64,000 nucleotides of DNA from Candidatus Kuenenia stuttgartensis (GCA_945875585.1 CAMCLK010000019.1:1-64000), one strand, 5' to 3'; counted from the stretch's first letter, positions 17,745 through 27,077 are shown. The notes: a model not told the origin generated them from the letters alone. Numbers and translations: made by a program.

Positions 17745-18379
17745 ATACCAAGGGAATTATTATTCTTGGTGCAGGAGGCCACGCCAAAGTGGTCATTGAG
17801 GCAATTGAGGCCTCTGGCGATAACGCCGCATACTGCATCGGATCTTGTGGCACCTCAACCACACTGCTGAATGTACCCATCCTTCCAGACGAAAGTCACC
17901 TTGATCGCCTGCGGGCCGAAGGTTATCAGCGAGCCTTCATAGCTATTGGCGCCTCTTCAGTGCGGGAACGATTGGGCAATCTGGTGGTTGGGAAGGGATT
18001 TACCCTGGTGACAGTTATTCATCCTATGGCATGGGTTTCACCAAGCGCCCAGTTGGGAAACGGTGTTGTCATCATGGCTGGGGCCATGATCAACGCCTGC
18101 GCGGTGATTGGTGATCTTGCGATCATCAACACTGGAGCTACGGTCGATCACGATTGCACCATTGGCCGAGCCGCGCATATTGCACCACAATGCGGCATTG
18201 CCGGGTCTGTGACAGTTGGTTCGGGGAGCATGCTGGGTGTTGGAACTAAAGTTATTCCCGGAATAACAATCGGGAAAAACGCGACGATCGGTGCTGGATC
18301 AGTTGTTGTCAGAAATATTCCAGAGGGCGCTCTTGCGATGGGAGTCCCCGCAAGGATCACGGTGAGGAGTACATCATGA
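17741..18379 (+). CDS. NeuD/PglD-family sugar O/N-acyltransferase
   Basis: Predicted 212-residue left-handed beta-helix acetyltransferase. The N-terminal Rossmann part begins IIILGAGGHAKVVIEAIEAS, and the hexapeptide-repeat part runs from VIHPMAWVSPSAQLGNGVVI to KNATIGAGSVVVRNIPEG. VDHDC carries the conserved histidine of the active site. The GTG at 17741 is used: it overlaps the preceding stop as GTGA and the protein then has the family length; the frame is open from 17651. The next gene, an aminotransferase, overlaps by 4 bases. The pair resembles the amino-sugar N-acetylation step in perosamine or bacillosamine synthesis. Confidence 0.87.
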   Translation: MNTKGIIILGAGGHAKVVIEAIEASGDNAAYCIGSCGTSTTLLNVPILPDESHLDRLRAEGYQRAFIAIGASSVRERLGNLVVGKGFTLVTVIHPMAWVSPSAQLGNGVVIMAGAMINACAVIGDLAIINTGATVDHDCTIGRAAHIAPQCGIAGSVTVGSGSMLGVGTKVIPGITIGKNATIGAGSVVVRNIPEGALAMGVPARITVRSTS

Positions 18380-19521
18380 CGAATAGAATACCAGTTGCGG
18401 AACCAACACTTTCGGGCAACGAACGCAAATATGTTCTCGATTGCCTCGACACAAACTGGATTTCGTCCAATGGCAAGTATATTGGCATGTTCGAAAAGTC
18501 ATTTGCAGACTTTTGCGGTGTGAAGCATGCCATCGCCTGCAATAATGGAACCACATCGCTGCATTTGGCGCTTGTGGCGCTTGGCCTGGCACCTGGCGAC
18601 GAAGTGATCATTCCTACAGTTACTTACATTGCCACTGCCAATTGCGTTCGTTACTGCCATGCGACTCCTGTTCTGGTCGATGTCGAACCTGGAACGCTCA
18701 ATATCGATCCCGCAGCGATCGAAGCAGCCATTACGCCCAAAACTCGCGGCATTATTCCTGTGCATCTGTACGGTCACCCTGCCAAAATGGATTTGATTCG
18801 CTCTATCACTGAAAAACACAAGCTGTTTGTCCTCGAAGATGCAGCGGAAGCCCACGGCGCAACCCATGGTGGCAAGCGTGTAGGAAGTCTCGGAACAGTG
18901 GCATCGTTCAGCTTTTTTGGCAACAAAATTGTGACTACCGGTGAAGGTGGCATGCTGACAACCGACGACGACGCGCTTGCAGACAAAATGCGCCTTTTGC
19001 GTGGTCAAGGAATGGATCCCAAGCGAAGATATTGGTTTCCAGTGATTGGCTACAACTACCGAATGACCAACATTCAAGCGGCCATTGGCCTTGGCCAAAT
19101 GGAACAAATCGATGAGAAATTATCGAAGCGCCGCACCATTGGCACATGGTACAACAATGAATTGGCGCATCTGAGCGAAGAAATTGAATTGCCTTATGAG
19201 GAAACCGGTTCAAGGCACTCCTACTGGATGTACAACATATTTCTCAAAACAGGAAGCGAACAACGCCGGGACATGGTGATGAAAATCATAGATCAGGCAG
19301 GTATCGAAACGCGCCCTGTTTTTTATCCCATGCATGTGATGCCTCCTTATGCTGAAACAACACAATATCCAGTGGCAGATTCATGGGCTTGCCGCGGGAT
19401 CAACCTGCCAACCCATGAAGGCCTAACGGAATCATGCATCAAGCGAATTGCCAATCATTTGAACCAGGCCATACGTCAAACGTCAGGGCTCGATACAAAC
19501 TTCACGGCGCGCGCAGCCTGA
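18376..19521 (+). CDS. DegT/DnrJ/EryC1/StrS aminotransferase, perosamine-synthase-like
   Basis: Predicted 381-residue PLP enzyme that would convert a nucleotide-linked 4-keto-6-deoxy sugar to its 4-amino form. Motifs: YVLDCLDTNWISSNGKYI near the start, CNNGTTSLHLAL (PLP phosphate site), VLEDAAEAHGA and SFSFFGNKIVTTGEGGM, with Lys184 as the probable Schiff-base lysine. The whole pattern fits GDP-perosamine synthase better than most relatives. Coupled by ATGA to the NeuD-type gene, so the product is probably N-acetylated next. The 4,6-dehydratase that would feed it is not in the window. Confidence 0.88.
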   Translation: MTNRIPVAEPTLSGNERKYVLDCLDTNWISSNGKYIGMFEKSFADFCGVKHAIACNNGTTSLHLALVALGLAPGDEVIIPTVTYIATANCVRYCHATPVLVDVEPGTLNIDPAAIEAAITPKTRGIIPVHLYGHPAKMDLIRSITEKHKLFVLEDAAEAHGATHGGKRVGSLGTVASFSFFGNKIVTTGEGGMLTTDDDALADKMRLLRGQGMDPKRRYWFPVIGYNYRMTNIQAAIGLGQMEQIDEKLSKRRTIGTWYNNELAHLSEEIELPYEETGSRHSYWMYNIFLKTGSEQRRDMVMKIIDQAGIETRPVFYPMHVMPPYAETTQYPVADSWACRGINLPTHEGLTESCIKRIANHLNQAIRQTSGLDTNFTARAA

Positions 19522-19540
19522 CGCATCTGTGGAACCCATT

Positions 19541-20593
19541 ATGAAAATTGCGTTGTGTTCCACCTACGTACCATTCATCAAGGGCGGTTTGAGAAATATA
19601 GTTGAATGGCTGGCAGACGAACTCAAGTCCCGTGGCCATGCCGTTGAAATCATTTATATTCCTTGGGTTGACCGCCCAGATCTTTTCATCGAACAGTATC
19701 AAGCCGTAAGGGCCATCGATCTTAGGGGGCAGGCAGATCTTGCCATCTGCTTTCGTCCTCCCGCGTACGCGATTCGCCATGACAACAAGGTCGTTTGGTT
19801 CATCCACCATTTCCGCGAATATTACGATTTATGGAACGGGCCTTACAGTGCGCGCGAACAGAATTTCGAACGCTGCGCACTCCGGGAAACCATTCATCGA
19901 TTAGATTCAGAAGCCCTTGGTGAAGCGAAGGCCATCTATACCAACAGCCAGATCGTGCAGGAACGGTTGAAATTTTTCAACAATCTCGAAAGCAAGGTCC
20001 TTTATCCACCGATCAAAAATCCAGAAAGATTCCATCTTCAGGAAATCGGCAATGCCATCGCGTATGTCTGCCGGGTTGAACACCACAAAAGACAACATCT
20101 GCTGATTGAAGCGATGGCGCACTGCCGTACACCAGTCAAACTGATCATTGGCGGGAAAACAGGCAACGCGTCTTATGAAAGCCATTTGAAGAACCTAATA
20201 TCAAAATACCAGCTTGAAAACAGGGTGTCATTCAACAATGAATGGATAACCGAAGCTGATAAAATCACTGTTTTGAGCCAATGCCTTGCGGCAGCGTATC
20301 TGCCTCTCGACGAAGACTCATATGGTTACCCAACCCTTGAAGCCGCTCATTCCTTGAAAGCCCTGATTTCGACCACTGACTCTGGCGGCGTGCTTGAATT
20401 TGTCAAAGACAACCACAATGGGTTCATATGCGAACCCAACCCCAAAAGCCTGGCAGCAGCAATCGACACGCTATATGCCAACAAACCATTGGCAAAACGA
20501 ATGGGAGAAAATGCGTTTGCCCAAATAAAAGAGGTCAGGATAGATTGGCAAAATGTGTGCTCCGCACTGATTGCCCAAACAGGCCCATGCTAG
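19541..20593 (+). CDS. Glycosyltransferase family 4 protein
   Basis: Predicted 350-residue GT-B retaining glycosyltransferase. It starts MKIALCSTYVPFIKGGLRNI. The donor site in the C-terminal domain reads DEDSYGYPTLEAAHSLKALI, the E-x7-E region of GT4 with the first Glu replaced. VCRVEHHKRQHLLIEAM is the usual start of the second Rossmann domain. I took the ATG at 19541 over a GTG at 19529. It is clearly related to the GT4 at 21580-22617: both share IYTNS/IFTNS, KRQHLL and a DED-x-x-GY donor motif. It lies 19 bases after the aminotransferase. Confidence 0.87.
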   Translation: MKIALCSTYVPFIKGGLRNIVEWLADELKSRGHAVEIIYIPWVDRPDLFIEQYQAVRAIDLRGQADLAICFRPPAYAIRHDNKVVWFIHHFREYYDLWNGPYSAREQNFERCALRETIHRLDSEALGEAKAIYTNSQIVQERLKFFNNLESKVLYPPIKNPERFHLQEIGNAIAYVCRVEHHKRQHLLIEAMAHCRTPVKLIIGGKTGNASYESHLKNLISKYQLENRVSFNNEWITEADKITVLSQCLAAAYLPLDEDSYGYPTLEAAHSLKALISTTDSGGVLEFVKDNHNGFICEPNPKSLAAAIDTLYANKPLAKRMGENAFAQIKEVRIDWQNVCSALIAQTGPC

Positions 20594-20679
20594 GGAACGT
20601 ATCAGCTCAAAACATGTTGTTCCGTCAAGTTCCTTACTGTTTACGCCGATTGTAAGAGTATTACCATTTTTCCTGAATT

Positions 20680-21510
20680 GTGGGAAAAATGGAATACTGG
20701 CGGAAACAGATGATGTTGCGCAAAATACTAAAGCTGTTTAAAAAATCTGGCCCACTATCTGATCAACGGCCTGATTTGAATAACTTAGATATGCCCCTGT
20801 ATTTTGTTCATATACCAAAAACTGCAGGCACATCATTCATCAATTATTTAGCGCAGCATATGCCTTCACGAGAATCAGTGGCCCCTCCATTCTATGGGGA
20901 TATCAAAGGGATTCCATTTCACGATCCCAAAGTCAAACTTTTTCATGGTCACATTGAATTCTGCATGGCTCCAACCGAACTTCCCTTGCGCATGATTACA
21001 TTTTTGCGAGAACCGATTTCACGTTGTATTTCCCAATACAAATCATGGAATAAATTTGCCAATTTGACGGATGTCTGGATTAAAAGCATGTCTCAAGAAG
21101 CTATTGAAGCTGTTCAAATATCACAAAAATGCTCACTTTCCGAATTTGTGCTGACTCGCAACCCATATATTGATGCTCACATATCCAACCTTCAGACACG
21201 CTTCCTGGCAACAACTATCAATAATTCATATCGCTATGAAACTGCGGCGTTTAACGTAGCGACAAAATTTATGTTTGTTGGAATCGTCGAACATTTTGAG
21301 GCCTCAATTACTAGATTTCGCTCACTTTTCCAAAACTCAAGACCTTACGATCTGCCTCTCGAACAGGAAAACAGATCGCCGCAAAAAGATCTGTTTTTGT
21401 CTCCAAAAGCACTGGATAGACTACACGAATTGAACAGCATGGATATTCAACTTTATGAACAGGAGCTCCGCAAATTCATTGGTTATATTCCAAGATCGCG
21501 CGCAGCCTAA
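20680..21510 (+). CDS. Sulfotransferase family protein (Sulfotransfer_2-like)
   Basis: Predicted 276-residue PAPS-dependent sulfotransferase. YFVHIPKTAGTSFINYLAQH at residues 41-60 is the 5'-phosphosulfate loop, and FLREPISRCISQYKSW at about 109-124 gives the 3'-phosphate-binding Arg110 and Ser114. The start is a GTG at 20680; ATGs at 20689 and 20710 are alternatives. It is set between two related GT4 genes, which suggests that the glycan made by this cluster is sulfated, a trait of many marine and freshwater planctomycetes. A+T content is higher than in the flanking genes. An 86-base gap precedes it. Confidence 0.85.
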   Translation: MGKMEYWRKQMMLRKILKLFKKSGPLSDQRPDLNNLDMPLYFVHIPKTAGTSFINYLAQHMPSRESVAPPFYGDIKGIPFHDPKVKLFHGHIEFCMAPTELPLRMITFLREPISRCISQYKSWNKFANLTDVWIKSMSQEAIEAVQISQKCSLSEFVLTRNPYIDAHISNLQTRFLATTINNSYRYETAAFNVATKFMFVGIVEHFEASITRFRSLFQNSRPYDLPLEQENRSPQKDLFLSPKALDRLHELNSMDIQLYEQELRKFIGYIPRSRAA

Positions 21511-21579
21511 ATACTGACAGTTCCCTGATAATTAATACTGGTATTTTTGTATTTTATCAGCCGTTCTTGGAACATTCCC

Positions 21580-22617
21580 ATGAAAATCCTTGTCGTCAAC
21601 AACATGGCTCCTTTTGTTTGGGGCGGAGCCGAGGAACTTGCAGTCAATCTCTGCCAGCGCCTGATTGGTTCTGGCCACGATTCCGAGGTTCTGCGAATAC
21701 CGTTTCAATGGCATCCAGCCACCTGCATTCCCAGCCAAATGATGATGGCTCGCACCATGCAGCTTTGGGAAGTGGATCGTGTGATCGCGTTGAAATTTCC
21801 CGCTTACCTTATTCCGCATGCCGAAAAAACATTATGGTTATTGCACCAATACAGGCAAGCCTACGACCTGTACGATGCTGGGCAATCGAATATTGGGAAA
21901 GATCCATTGGGTCAGGAGCTTCGCACTATCATCCGTAATGCCGACAACGAGTGCTTCCAAAAAGCGCGCAAAATATTCACTAATTCGCATGTGACTCAAG
22001 ACCGCCTTCAACGGTACAACGGATTTACCTCTGAGGTTTTGCTGCCACCATTGAACGATGCTGAACTATTTACCGGCGCCCCACAGGAACACTTCATTCT
22101 TGCCGGTGGCCGCGTCAATGGCATGAAAAGGCAGCACCTTCTTCTTGAGGCTCTAGCCCTCATGCCCAACGGAATACGACTGATTATTGCTGGCCCGCCT
22201 GACTCGCCAGCAGATGCTACGCGGTTGCACCAAATGGCTGAATCGTTAGGCATTAAGGACAGAGTTACTTTTCGCCTCGAATTCTTACCTCGCCGCGAAC
22301 TGGCTGACCTGATGAACCGCGCCAGCGCAGTGGCCTACCTTCCCTTCGATGAGGATTCTCTCGGTTATGTGGCCATGGAAGCCGCTACTGCCGGGAAACC
22401 CATCATCACCACAACAGACAGTGGTGGAATTTTGAAACTAGCGATTCATGGCACTACCGGGCTGGTGGCAGCACCCAAACCATCCGCGCTTGCTGACGCT
22501 ATGAATCGGATTAGCACTCATCCTGCCCAAGCTGCAAGCATGGGAATGGCAGCCCGCAGCCACTGGCATGGTATGGGTATCAACTGGGAAACAACGCTGG
22601 AAAGGTTGCTGGCGTGA
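21580..22617 (+). CDS. Glycosyltransferase family 4 protein
   Basis: Predicted 345-residue GT-B enzyme. It begins MKILVVNNMAPFVWGGAEEL, where the GGAEEL loop binds the acceptor side. The donor motif is DEDSLGYVAMEAATAGKPII, and LAGGRVNGMKRQHLLLEALA opens the second domain. The ATG at 21580 gives a standard GT4 start; the frame is open from 21547. It is a paralogue of the GT4 at 19541-20593 on the other side of the sulfotransferase. Its stop overlaps the next GTG start. Confidence 0.88.
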   Translation: MKILVVNNMAPFVWGGAEELAVNLCQRLIGSGHDSEVLRIPFQWHPATCIPSQMMMARTMQLWEVDRVIALKFPAYLIPHAEKTLWLLHQYRQAYDLYDAGQSNIGKDPLGQELRTIIRNADNECFQKARKIFTNSHVTQDRLQRYNGFTSEVLLPPLNDAELFTGAPQEHFILAGGRVNGMKRQHLLLEALALMPNGIRLIIAGPPDSPADATRLHQMAESLGIKDRVTFRLEFLPRRELADLMNRASAVAYLPFDEDSLGYVAMEAATAGKPIITTTDSGGILKLAIHGTTGLVAAPKPSALADAMNRISTHPAQAASMGMAARSHWHGMGINWETTLERLLA

Positions 22618-23948
22618 ATCTCCTCTATTTTAGTCCGGTTTCGAAATCATCGGCCATCGGTCGCATGAATGCCGATGTTGTCAAGGCGTTGATGGAATCT
22701 GGCCATCAGATAACCGTTGTTGCAACAGACGCTCACCCATTGGATTTTACAAAAACTCATGTATTCGATACATCCGTTATTCACTGGACCAATCAAGCGA
22801 GTGTGAGCAACAAGGCCATCACGTGCGATCAACTGGTTTACCACATTGGAGACAATTACGGTTTCCATGTCGGTGCCATCAAGTGGATTAGTCGGATGCC
22901 AGGTCTCACGTGCCTTCACGACTTTTATCTAGGAAATCTTTTTTATGGAAATTATGCTATCGACCGGAATCATCAACATTATTTCAATGTTGTGAAACAA
23001 TTATACGGCGAAGCCATCGCCAATGACTATTTTATCCCTATGAGTGCGGTCGATCGCATTGAACGCACATTCCAGTCGGCGCCCATGACCGAATGGATTG
23101 CTTCGCTGTCTTCCGGGCTCATCACACACTCATCGTGGGGTCTTGACAGAATTACCAAGCATTTTTCCGGACCAACACGGGTGATTCCACTTTCCTATTT
23201 GACGCCCCATATTGATATCGACTCAGCTCCTTCTGTTTCTGATAAAATCCGCATATTGACTGTTGGACATATGAATCCCAATAAACGTATTGATTCCATT
23301 ATTGAAGCTATCAGCGGTTCTCCCCATCTCAAGCAGTATGCCACTCTTCAATTGGTTGGCCCTATCAGCGCAGATCATTCAGGTAAAATCAAGGCACTCG
23401 CAGATAAGCTGGGTGTGAGCATATCGATTCATGGTTCCGTGGACGAGGACCTTCTTCGCCGATTTTTTGTCGACGCCGATATTTCCTGCTGCCTACGCAA
23501 TCCAACCCTTGAAGCCGCATCTGCCTCAACCATTGAGGCCATGCAGTACGGGAAAGCTGTGATCGTGCTAGACCATGGCTTTTATAAAGAACTGCCAGAC
23601 GACTGTGTTTGCAAGATCCCTGTGGATAACGAAGTTACGGGACTTCGGAATCAACTTGAATTACTCTGCAAAGATCAGGCTTATCGCAAGAGGCTTGGTG
23701 AGAAGGCCAAAAATTACGCAATACATACTTTTCGTCCCGAGCAATATGCCCGGAATATCATAGAAATGTGCGCGCAGGTTCCCAAGGCATCCATTTGCCG
23801 TGATAGGGTGAACCAGGCCACTCAATATTATAAAACAATGCTTGAATCGTGGGGTGCAGGCAATTCGGTTTTGTCGCATCAAGACGTCGTAATTCCAATG
23901 GAGTTTATCCAAAAAGCATCAGCTTCTTCTTCACGTCAATTGTCTTGA
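22614..23948 (+). CDS. Glycosyltransferase family 4 protein
   Basis: Predicted 444-residue GT-B glycosyltransferase, longer than its two upstream relatives. The N-terminus NLLYFSPVSKSSAIGRMNAD is followed by a region with LTCLHDFYLGNLFYGNYA. The donor part reads NPTLEAASASTIEAMQYGKA with both Glu residues of E-x7-E, and ILTVGHMNPNKRIDSIIEAI starts the second Rossmann domain. The GTG at 22614 overlaps the preceding stop by 4 bases (GTGA), so the two enzymes are probably made together. Acceptor and donor cannot be told from sequence. Confidence 0.87.
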   Translation: MNLLYFSPVSKSSAIGRMNADVVKALMESGHQITVVATDAHPLDFTKTHVFDTSVIHWTNQASVSNKAITCDQLVYHIGDNYGFHVGAIKWISRMPGLTCLHDFYLGNLFYGNYAIDRNHQHYFNVVKQLYGEAIANDYFIPMSAVDRIERTFQSAPMTEWIASLSSGLITHSSWGLDRITKHFSGPTRVIPLSYLTPHIDIDSAPSVSDKIRILTVGHMNPNKRIDSIIEAISGSPHLKQYATLQLVGPISADHSGKIKALADKLGVSISIHGSVDEDLLRRFFVDADISCCLRNPTLEAASASTIEAMQYGKAVIVLDHGFYKELPDDCVCKIPVDNEVTGLRNQLELLCKDQAYRKRLGEKAKNYAIHTFRPEQYARNIIEMCAQVPKASICRDRVNQATQYYKTMLESWGAGNSVLSHQDVVIPMEFIQKASASSSRQLS

Positions 23949-23970
23949 CCAATGGTCTGGAGACCACTTC

Positions 23971-24570
23971 GTGTTGCACACTTCTGTTACTTTCCCACAT
24001 TGCCTTTTTCTCGACCGCGATGGGGTTATCATTGAAGACGTGCATTATCTGGCTGAGCCATCACAAATTCGAATCATTCCCGGCGTTCCGGAAGCCATTG
24101 CTCGTGTGAACGCCTTAGGCTGGCCGGTGGTTGTCACAACCAATCAGGGAGGCGTTGCCAAGGGTTTTTTTTTAGAATCTCAGGTAAAGCTCATTCATCA
24201 AAAACTTGATGCACTTCTGGGGTTACATGGTGCCAAAATCGACGCTTGGTATTACTGCCCGCACCACCCTATTGAGGGAAGTGGAGCATTCACATTGGAA
24301 TGCCCCTGCCGTAAACCACTTCCTGGCATGCTGATCTCGGCAGCTCGTGATTTGGGTTTGTCATTAGCCCATGGGTGGATGGTTGGAGACAAACTGAGCG
24401 ATCTTGAAGCTGGTGCCCGTGCCGGATGTAGGACGATGCTTGTTCGTACTGGCCACGGGTCCACTGAAGAATCCAAGTTGCAACTTGGTAGTTTGAACTG
24501 CGCCGGGGTTGCAGATGCACTCCCCGGTGCGATTGATGCCATATTGAAGTTTAGCGCTTCGAAGCTTTAA
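23971..24570 (+). CDS. gmhB: D-glycero-D-manno-heptose 1,7-bisphosphate 7-phosphatase
   Basis: Predicted 199-residue HAD phosphatase. CLFLDRDGVIIEDVHYL holds the nucleophile Asp15 and the acid Asp17; VVVTTNQGGVAKG is motif II and WMVGDKLSDLEAGARAGC motif IV. Four zinc ligands typical of GmhB are present: Cys96 and His98 in YYCPHH, Cys111 and Cys113 in CPCRKP. It supplies heptose for LPS or a heptosylated glycan and closes the cluster. The start is GTG 23971 or TTG 23974. A run of nine T at 24165-24173 lies in the frame. The gene overlaps the convergent esterase gene by 20 bases at its 3' end. Confidence 0.9.
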   Translation: MLHTSVTFPHCLFLDRDGVIIEDVHYLAEPSQIRIIPGVPEAIARVNALGWPVVVTTNQGGVAKGFFLESQVKLIHQKLDALLGLHGAKIDAWYYCPHHPIEGSGAFTLECPCRKPLPGMLISAARDLGLSLAHGWMVGDKLSDLEAGARAGCRTMLVRTGHGSTEESKLQLGSLNCAGVADALPGAIDAILKFSASKL

Positions 24571-25555
24571 GTCTGTCGATCAGATACGCGTTGGAGTTCT
24601 TGTATTTCGGGTTTTCCACACCCGGGTAAACGAGAATACCTTCCACGCCTACCTCCTTCAACTTTTCCAAAAGGATCATTCCCAAAAGTGCGGAGTGAGT
24701 GGGATCGTCTTGGTTCTCACCCTTCACTGGAGGTTTTTTCTGGGAGGGGTACTCGAGGAAAATTGGAGGATCATTTTTCGACACGTGCGACATGGGTGAA
24801 TACTCTTGGATCTTTACCAGAAGCTTTTCCCTGTTGTCATGGAACTTCGGAAATGCCGTGTCACGTCCCTTTTCTGTGGTGATGGCGAAGGCATGGCCAC
24901 CGTAACGATAATTCGGCATCCATTCCCGGAGAATCTTGGGGTCGAGGGTTGTTTGCGCACCGTTTACAGCCGCGCACCATAGGCGTGTCGATTCACGGGC
25001 CACAGGATCACTGCTTTTAGGATCAGCCATATCTTCGTGAAAGGCCAACCACAGCGACGAGCAACCACCCGCGGAACCGCCGGTTGCGCCAATTCGTTCC
25101 TTGTCGATATTCCATTCTTTTGATTTTGAACGAATGAATTGGAGTGCGCGGGCAGCATCGGACAGTGGCCATTTGACGGGCGGATCAATTCCTTTTTCCG
25201 TGGCCTCAGGCACCATGCGGTAGTTGATGGCAGCCACCGAAATGCCTTCTTTGAGAAAGGTATTGGCCGCATTGCGGTAACCGTCTTTGCTGCCGTTCAC
25301 CCAACCTCCACCGTGAATCATTAAGACCACGGGGGTAGGCTTGTCTGATTTGGCTTTCCAGAAATCCACAACCTGCCGGGCATGATCCCCATAAGGGACA
25401 TCGGCATATGTTGGTGCTGGCCCCGTGATTTTCGGTGCAGCCTTGGCTTTGGGAGCTTCTTTTTGAGGGCTGTCCTTGGTTTTTTCCTGCGCCAGTGCCG
25501 AGTTCGACAGGGCTAAACCTACCAATAAACCGACCAAAATTGCCATGCGCGCCAT
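24551..25555 (-). CDS. Secreted alpha/beta hydrolase, esterase/lipase-like (BD-FAE type)
   Basis: Predicted 334-residue exported esterase. A signal peptide (MARMAILVGLLVGLALSNSA, cleavage near ALAQE) precedes a Lys/Ala/Pro-rich linker to about residue 45. Oxyanion motif HGGGW is at 81-85 and the nucleophile elbow GATGGSAGG has Ser161; a late His in DDPTHSALLG is the probable third catalytic residue. The HGGGW/GGSAGG pattern fits feruloyl or acetyl-xylan-type esterases that trim substituted polysaccharides. The ATG at 25555 has AGGAG 10 bases upstream. It is divergent from the DUF1501 genes with 95 bases between. Confidence 0.87.
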   Translation of the reverse strand: MARMAILVGLLVGLALSNSALAQEKTKDSPQKEAPKAKAAPKITGPAPTYADVPYGDHARQVVDFWKAKSDKPTPVVLMIHGGGWVNGSKDGYRNAANTFLKEGISVAAINYRMVPEATEKGIDPPVKWPLSDAARALQFIRSKSKEWNIDKERIGATGGSAGGCSSLWLAFHEDMADPKSSDPVARESTRLWCAAVNGAQTTLDPKILREWMPNYRYGGHAFAITTEKGRDTAFPKFHDNREKLLVKIQEYSPMSHVSKNDPPIFLEYPSQKKPPVKGENQDDPTHSALLGMILLEKLKEVGVEGILVYPGVENPKYKNSNAYLIDRLKASKR

Positions 25556-25650
25556 AAAGAGAGGTCTCCTGAGAGTGCCTTTGGAATTCACTGCCCGGCA
25601 TGTTATACTCTTCACGCCCACCTGCACGAACTACAAAAGAGGCATTTTCC

Positions 25651-27036
25651 ATGATTGGGCTGGTCGATCCTCATGGCGGGTCGCCCCTGTGCGACGGCAT
25701 CGATCGCCGGGCATGGTTACGCATGAGCTCATCGATTCCGGTTTTGGGGTTAGGAAGCAAAGCAAGCGCTGCTGTTTCCACCCCGAAGGCTCGATCCGTG
25801 ATCTATATGTTCCATCTGGGCGGTCCTGCCCAGCATGAAACTTGGGATCCCAAACCAGACGCTCCCTCCGAGATACGAGGCTCATTCAAGCCCATACCCA
25901 CGACAACGCCAGGCTTCTATGTTGGCGAATTAATGCCTCGTACGGCGCGCATGATGCGCCACATTGCGGTATTGCGTGCATTGTCGACACGGGACAATGC
26001 CCACTCTTCATCCGGCTACTGGATGCTGACAGGTGTTCCCCACCTGCCATCGAATACAGAAAACGCCAAACTGGGCGCTCCCAACGACTGGCCTAGTTTG
26101 GCCGCCATCAACGGGGCATTGCGAGGCAAAGCCATTGGAATGCCAGCATCGATGGTGTTGCCTGAACATATCTGGAATACAGGTGGGATACCTTGGCCGG
26201 GACAAGACGCTGGCTTTCTGGGGCGCACCAGCGACCCGTGGTTGCTGCACTGCATGCCACAAGAGGCAGGATTTGCCGTGCCGGGCGTGACATTGCCCGG
26301 TGAAGTAGCCGCCCCTCGACTTGCAGACCGGGTCAACCTTTCGCGTAATCTCGACTCCTGCGAACGCCAACTGCAACAATTGGCAGAAGGCCCCGCCGTA
26401 TACCGGAAACAGGTAGAAACGGCGCTTCAACTGGTTCAGTCTGGTGCTGCGCGACGCGCGTTTCGCCTTGAAGAGGAACCAGAAGCACTCCGAGACAGGT
26501 ATGGCCGTAACCGCTGGGGGCAAAGCGTGCTATTAGCCCGCCGTTTAGTGGAGGCGGGGGTATCGTTTATTCAGCTCAACTGGACGCGCATGCCGGGCGA
26601 TACCAATGACAGCCCAGCTTGGGATACCCACAACAAGAACGCCGACCGCTTAAAAAACCACCTGATGCCGATCATGGATGCGGCTTACTCCACGCTTTTG
26701 GAGGATTTGGCTGAACGCGGCTTGCTGGACAGCACACTGGTGGTGTGGGGCGGCGAGTTTGGCCGCACTCCTCACCACAATGGGGGTGGGGGTCGCGATC
26801 ATTGGGGCCATGTATTTTCAGGGGCATTGGCGGGAGGAGGCATTAAGGGAGGCGTGGTACATGGATCATCAGACAAACTGGGCGCTCAGCCCCGCGAAGG
26901 TCGTGTTGAACCCCAAGACTTGCACGCCACGATCCTGCACCTTGCGGGTTTGAATCCGGAAAGCGAATTGCATGATGCCCAGAATCGCCCATTTCCTGCA
27001 AGCAGAGGGAATATTCTGGAACCCATTATCGCCTGA
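25651..27036 (+). CDS. DUF1501 family protein, Tat-exported
   Basis: Predicted 461-residue member of DUF1501, a family expanded in planctomycetes and related in fold to sulfatases/alkaline phosphatases. Twin arginines in DRRAWLRMSSSIPVLGL suggest Tat export. Family motifs: VIYMFHLGGPAQHETWDPKP near residue 55 and LVVWGGEFGRTPHHNGGGGR near 375, followed by DHWGHVFSGALAGGG. The start at 25651 follows an A/G-rich site (AAAGAGG). It lies directly upstream of a second DUF1501 gene. Enzymatic activity is unproven for the family; metal-binding hydrolase is the best guess. Confidence 0.9.
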   Translation: MIGLVDPHGGSPLCDGIDRRAWLRMSSSIPVLGLGSKASAAVSTPKARSVIYMFHLGGPAQHETWDPKPDAPSEIRGSFKPIPTTTPGFYVGELMPRTARMMRHIAVLRALSTRDNAHSSSGYWMLTGVPHLPSNTENAKLGAPNDWPSLAAINGALRGKAIGMPASMVLPEHIWNTGGIPWPGQDAGFLGRTSDPWLLHCMPQEAGFAVPGVTLPGEVAAPRLADRVNLSRNLDSCERQLQQLAEGPAVYRKQVETALQLVQSGAARRAFRLEEEPEALRDRYGRNRWGQSVLLARRLVEAGVSFIQLNWTRMPGDTNDSPAWDTHNKNADRLKNHLMPIMDAAYSTLLEDLAERGLLDSTLVVWGGEFGRTPHHNGGGGRDHWGHVFSGALAGGGIKGGVVHGSSDKLGAQPREGRVEPQDLHATILHLAGLNPESELHDAQNRPFPASRGNILEPIIA

Positions 27037-27077
27037 CATTGTCAAAAAATCACGCATTGATTGAGGGAGTAGTGAAC

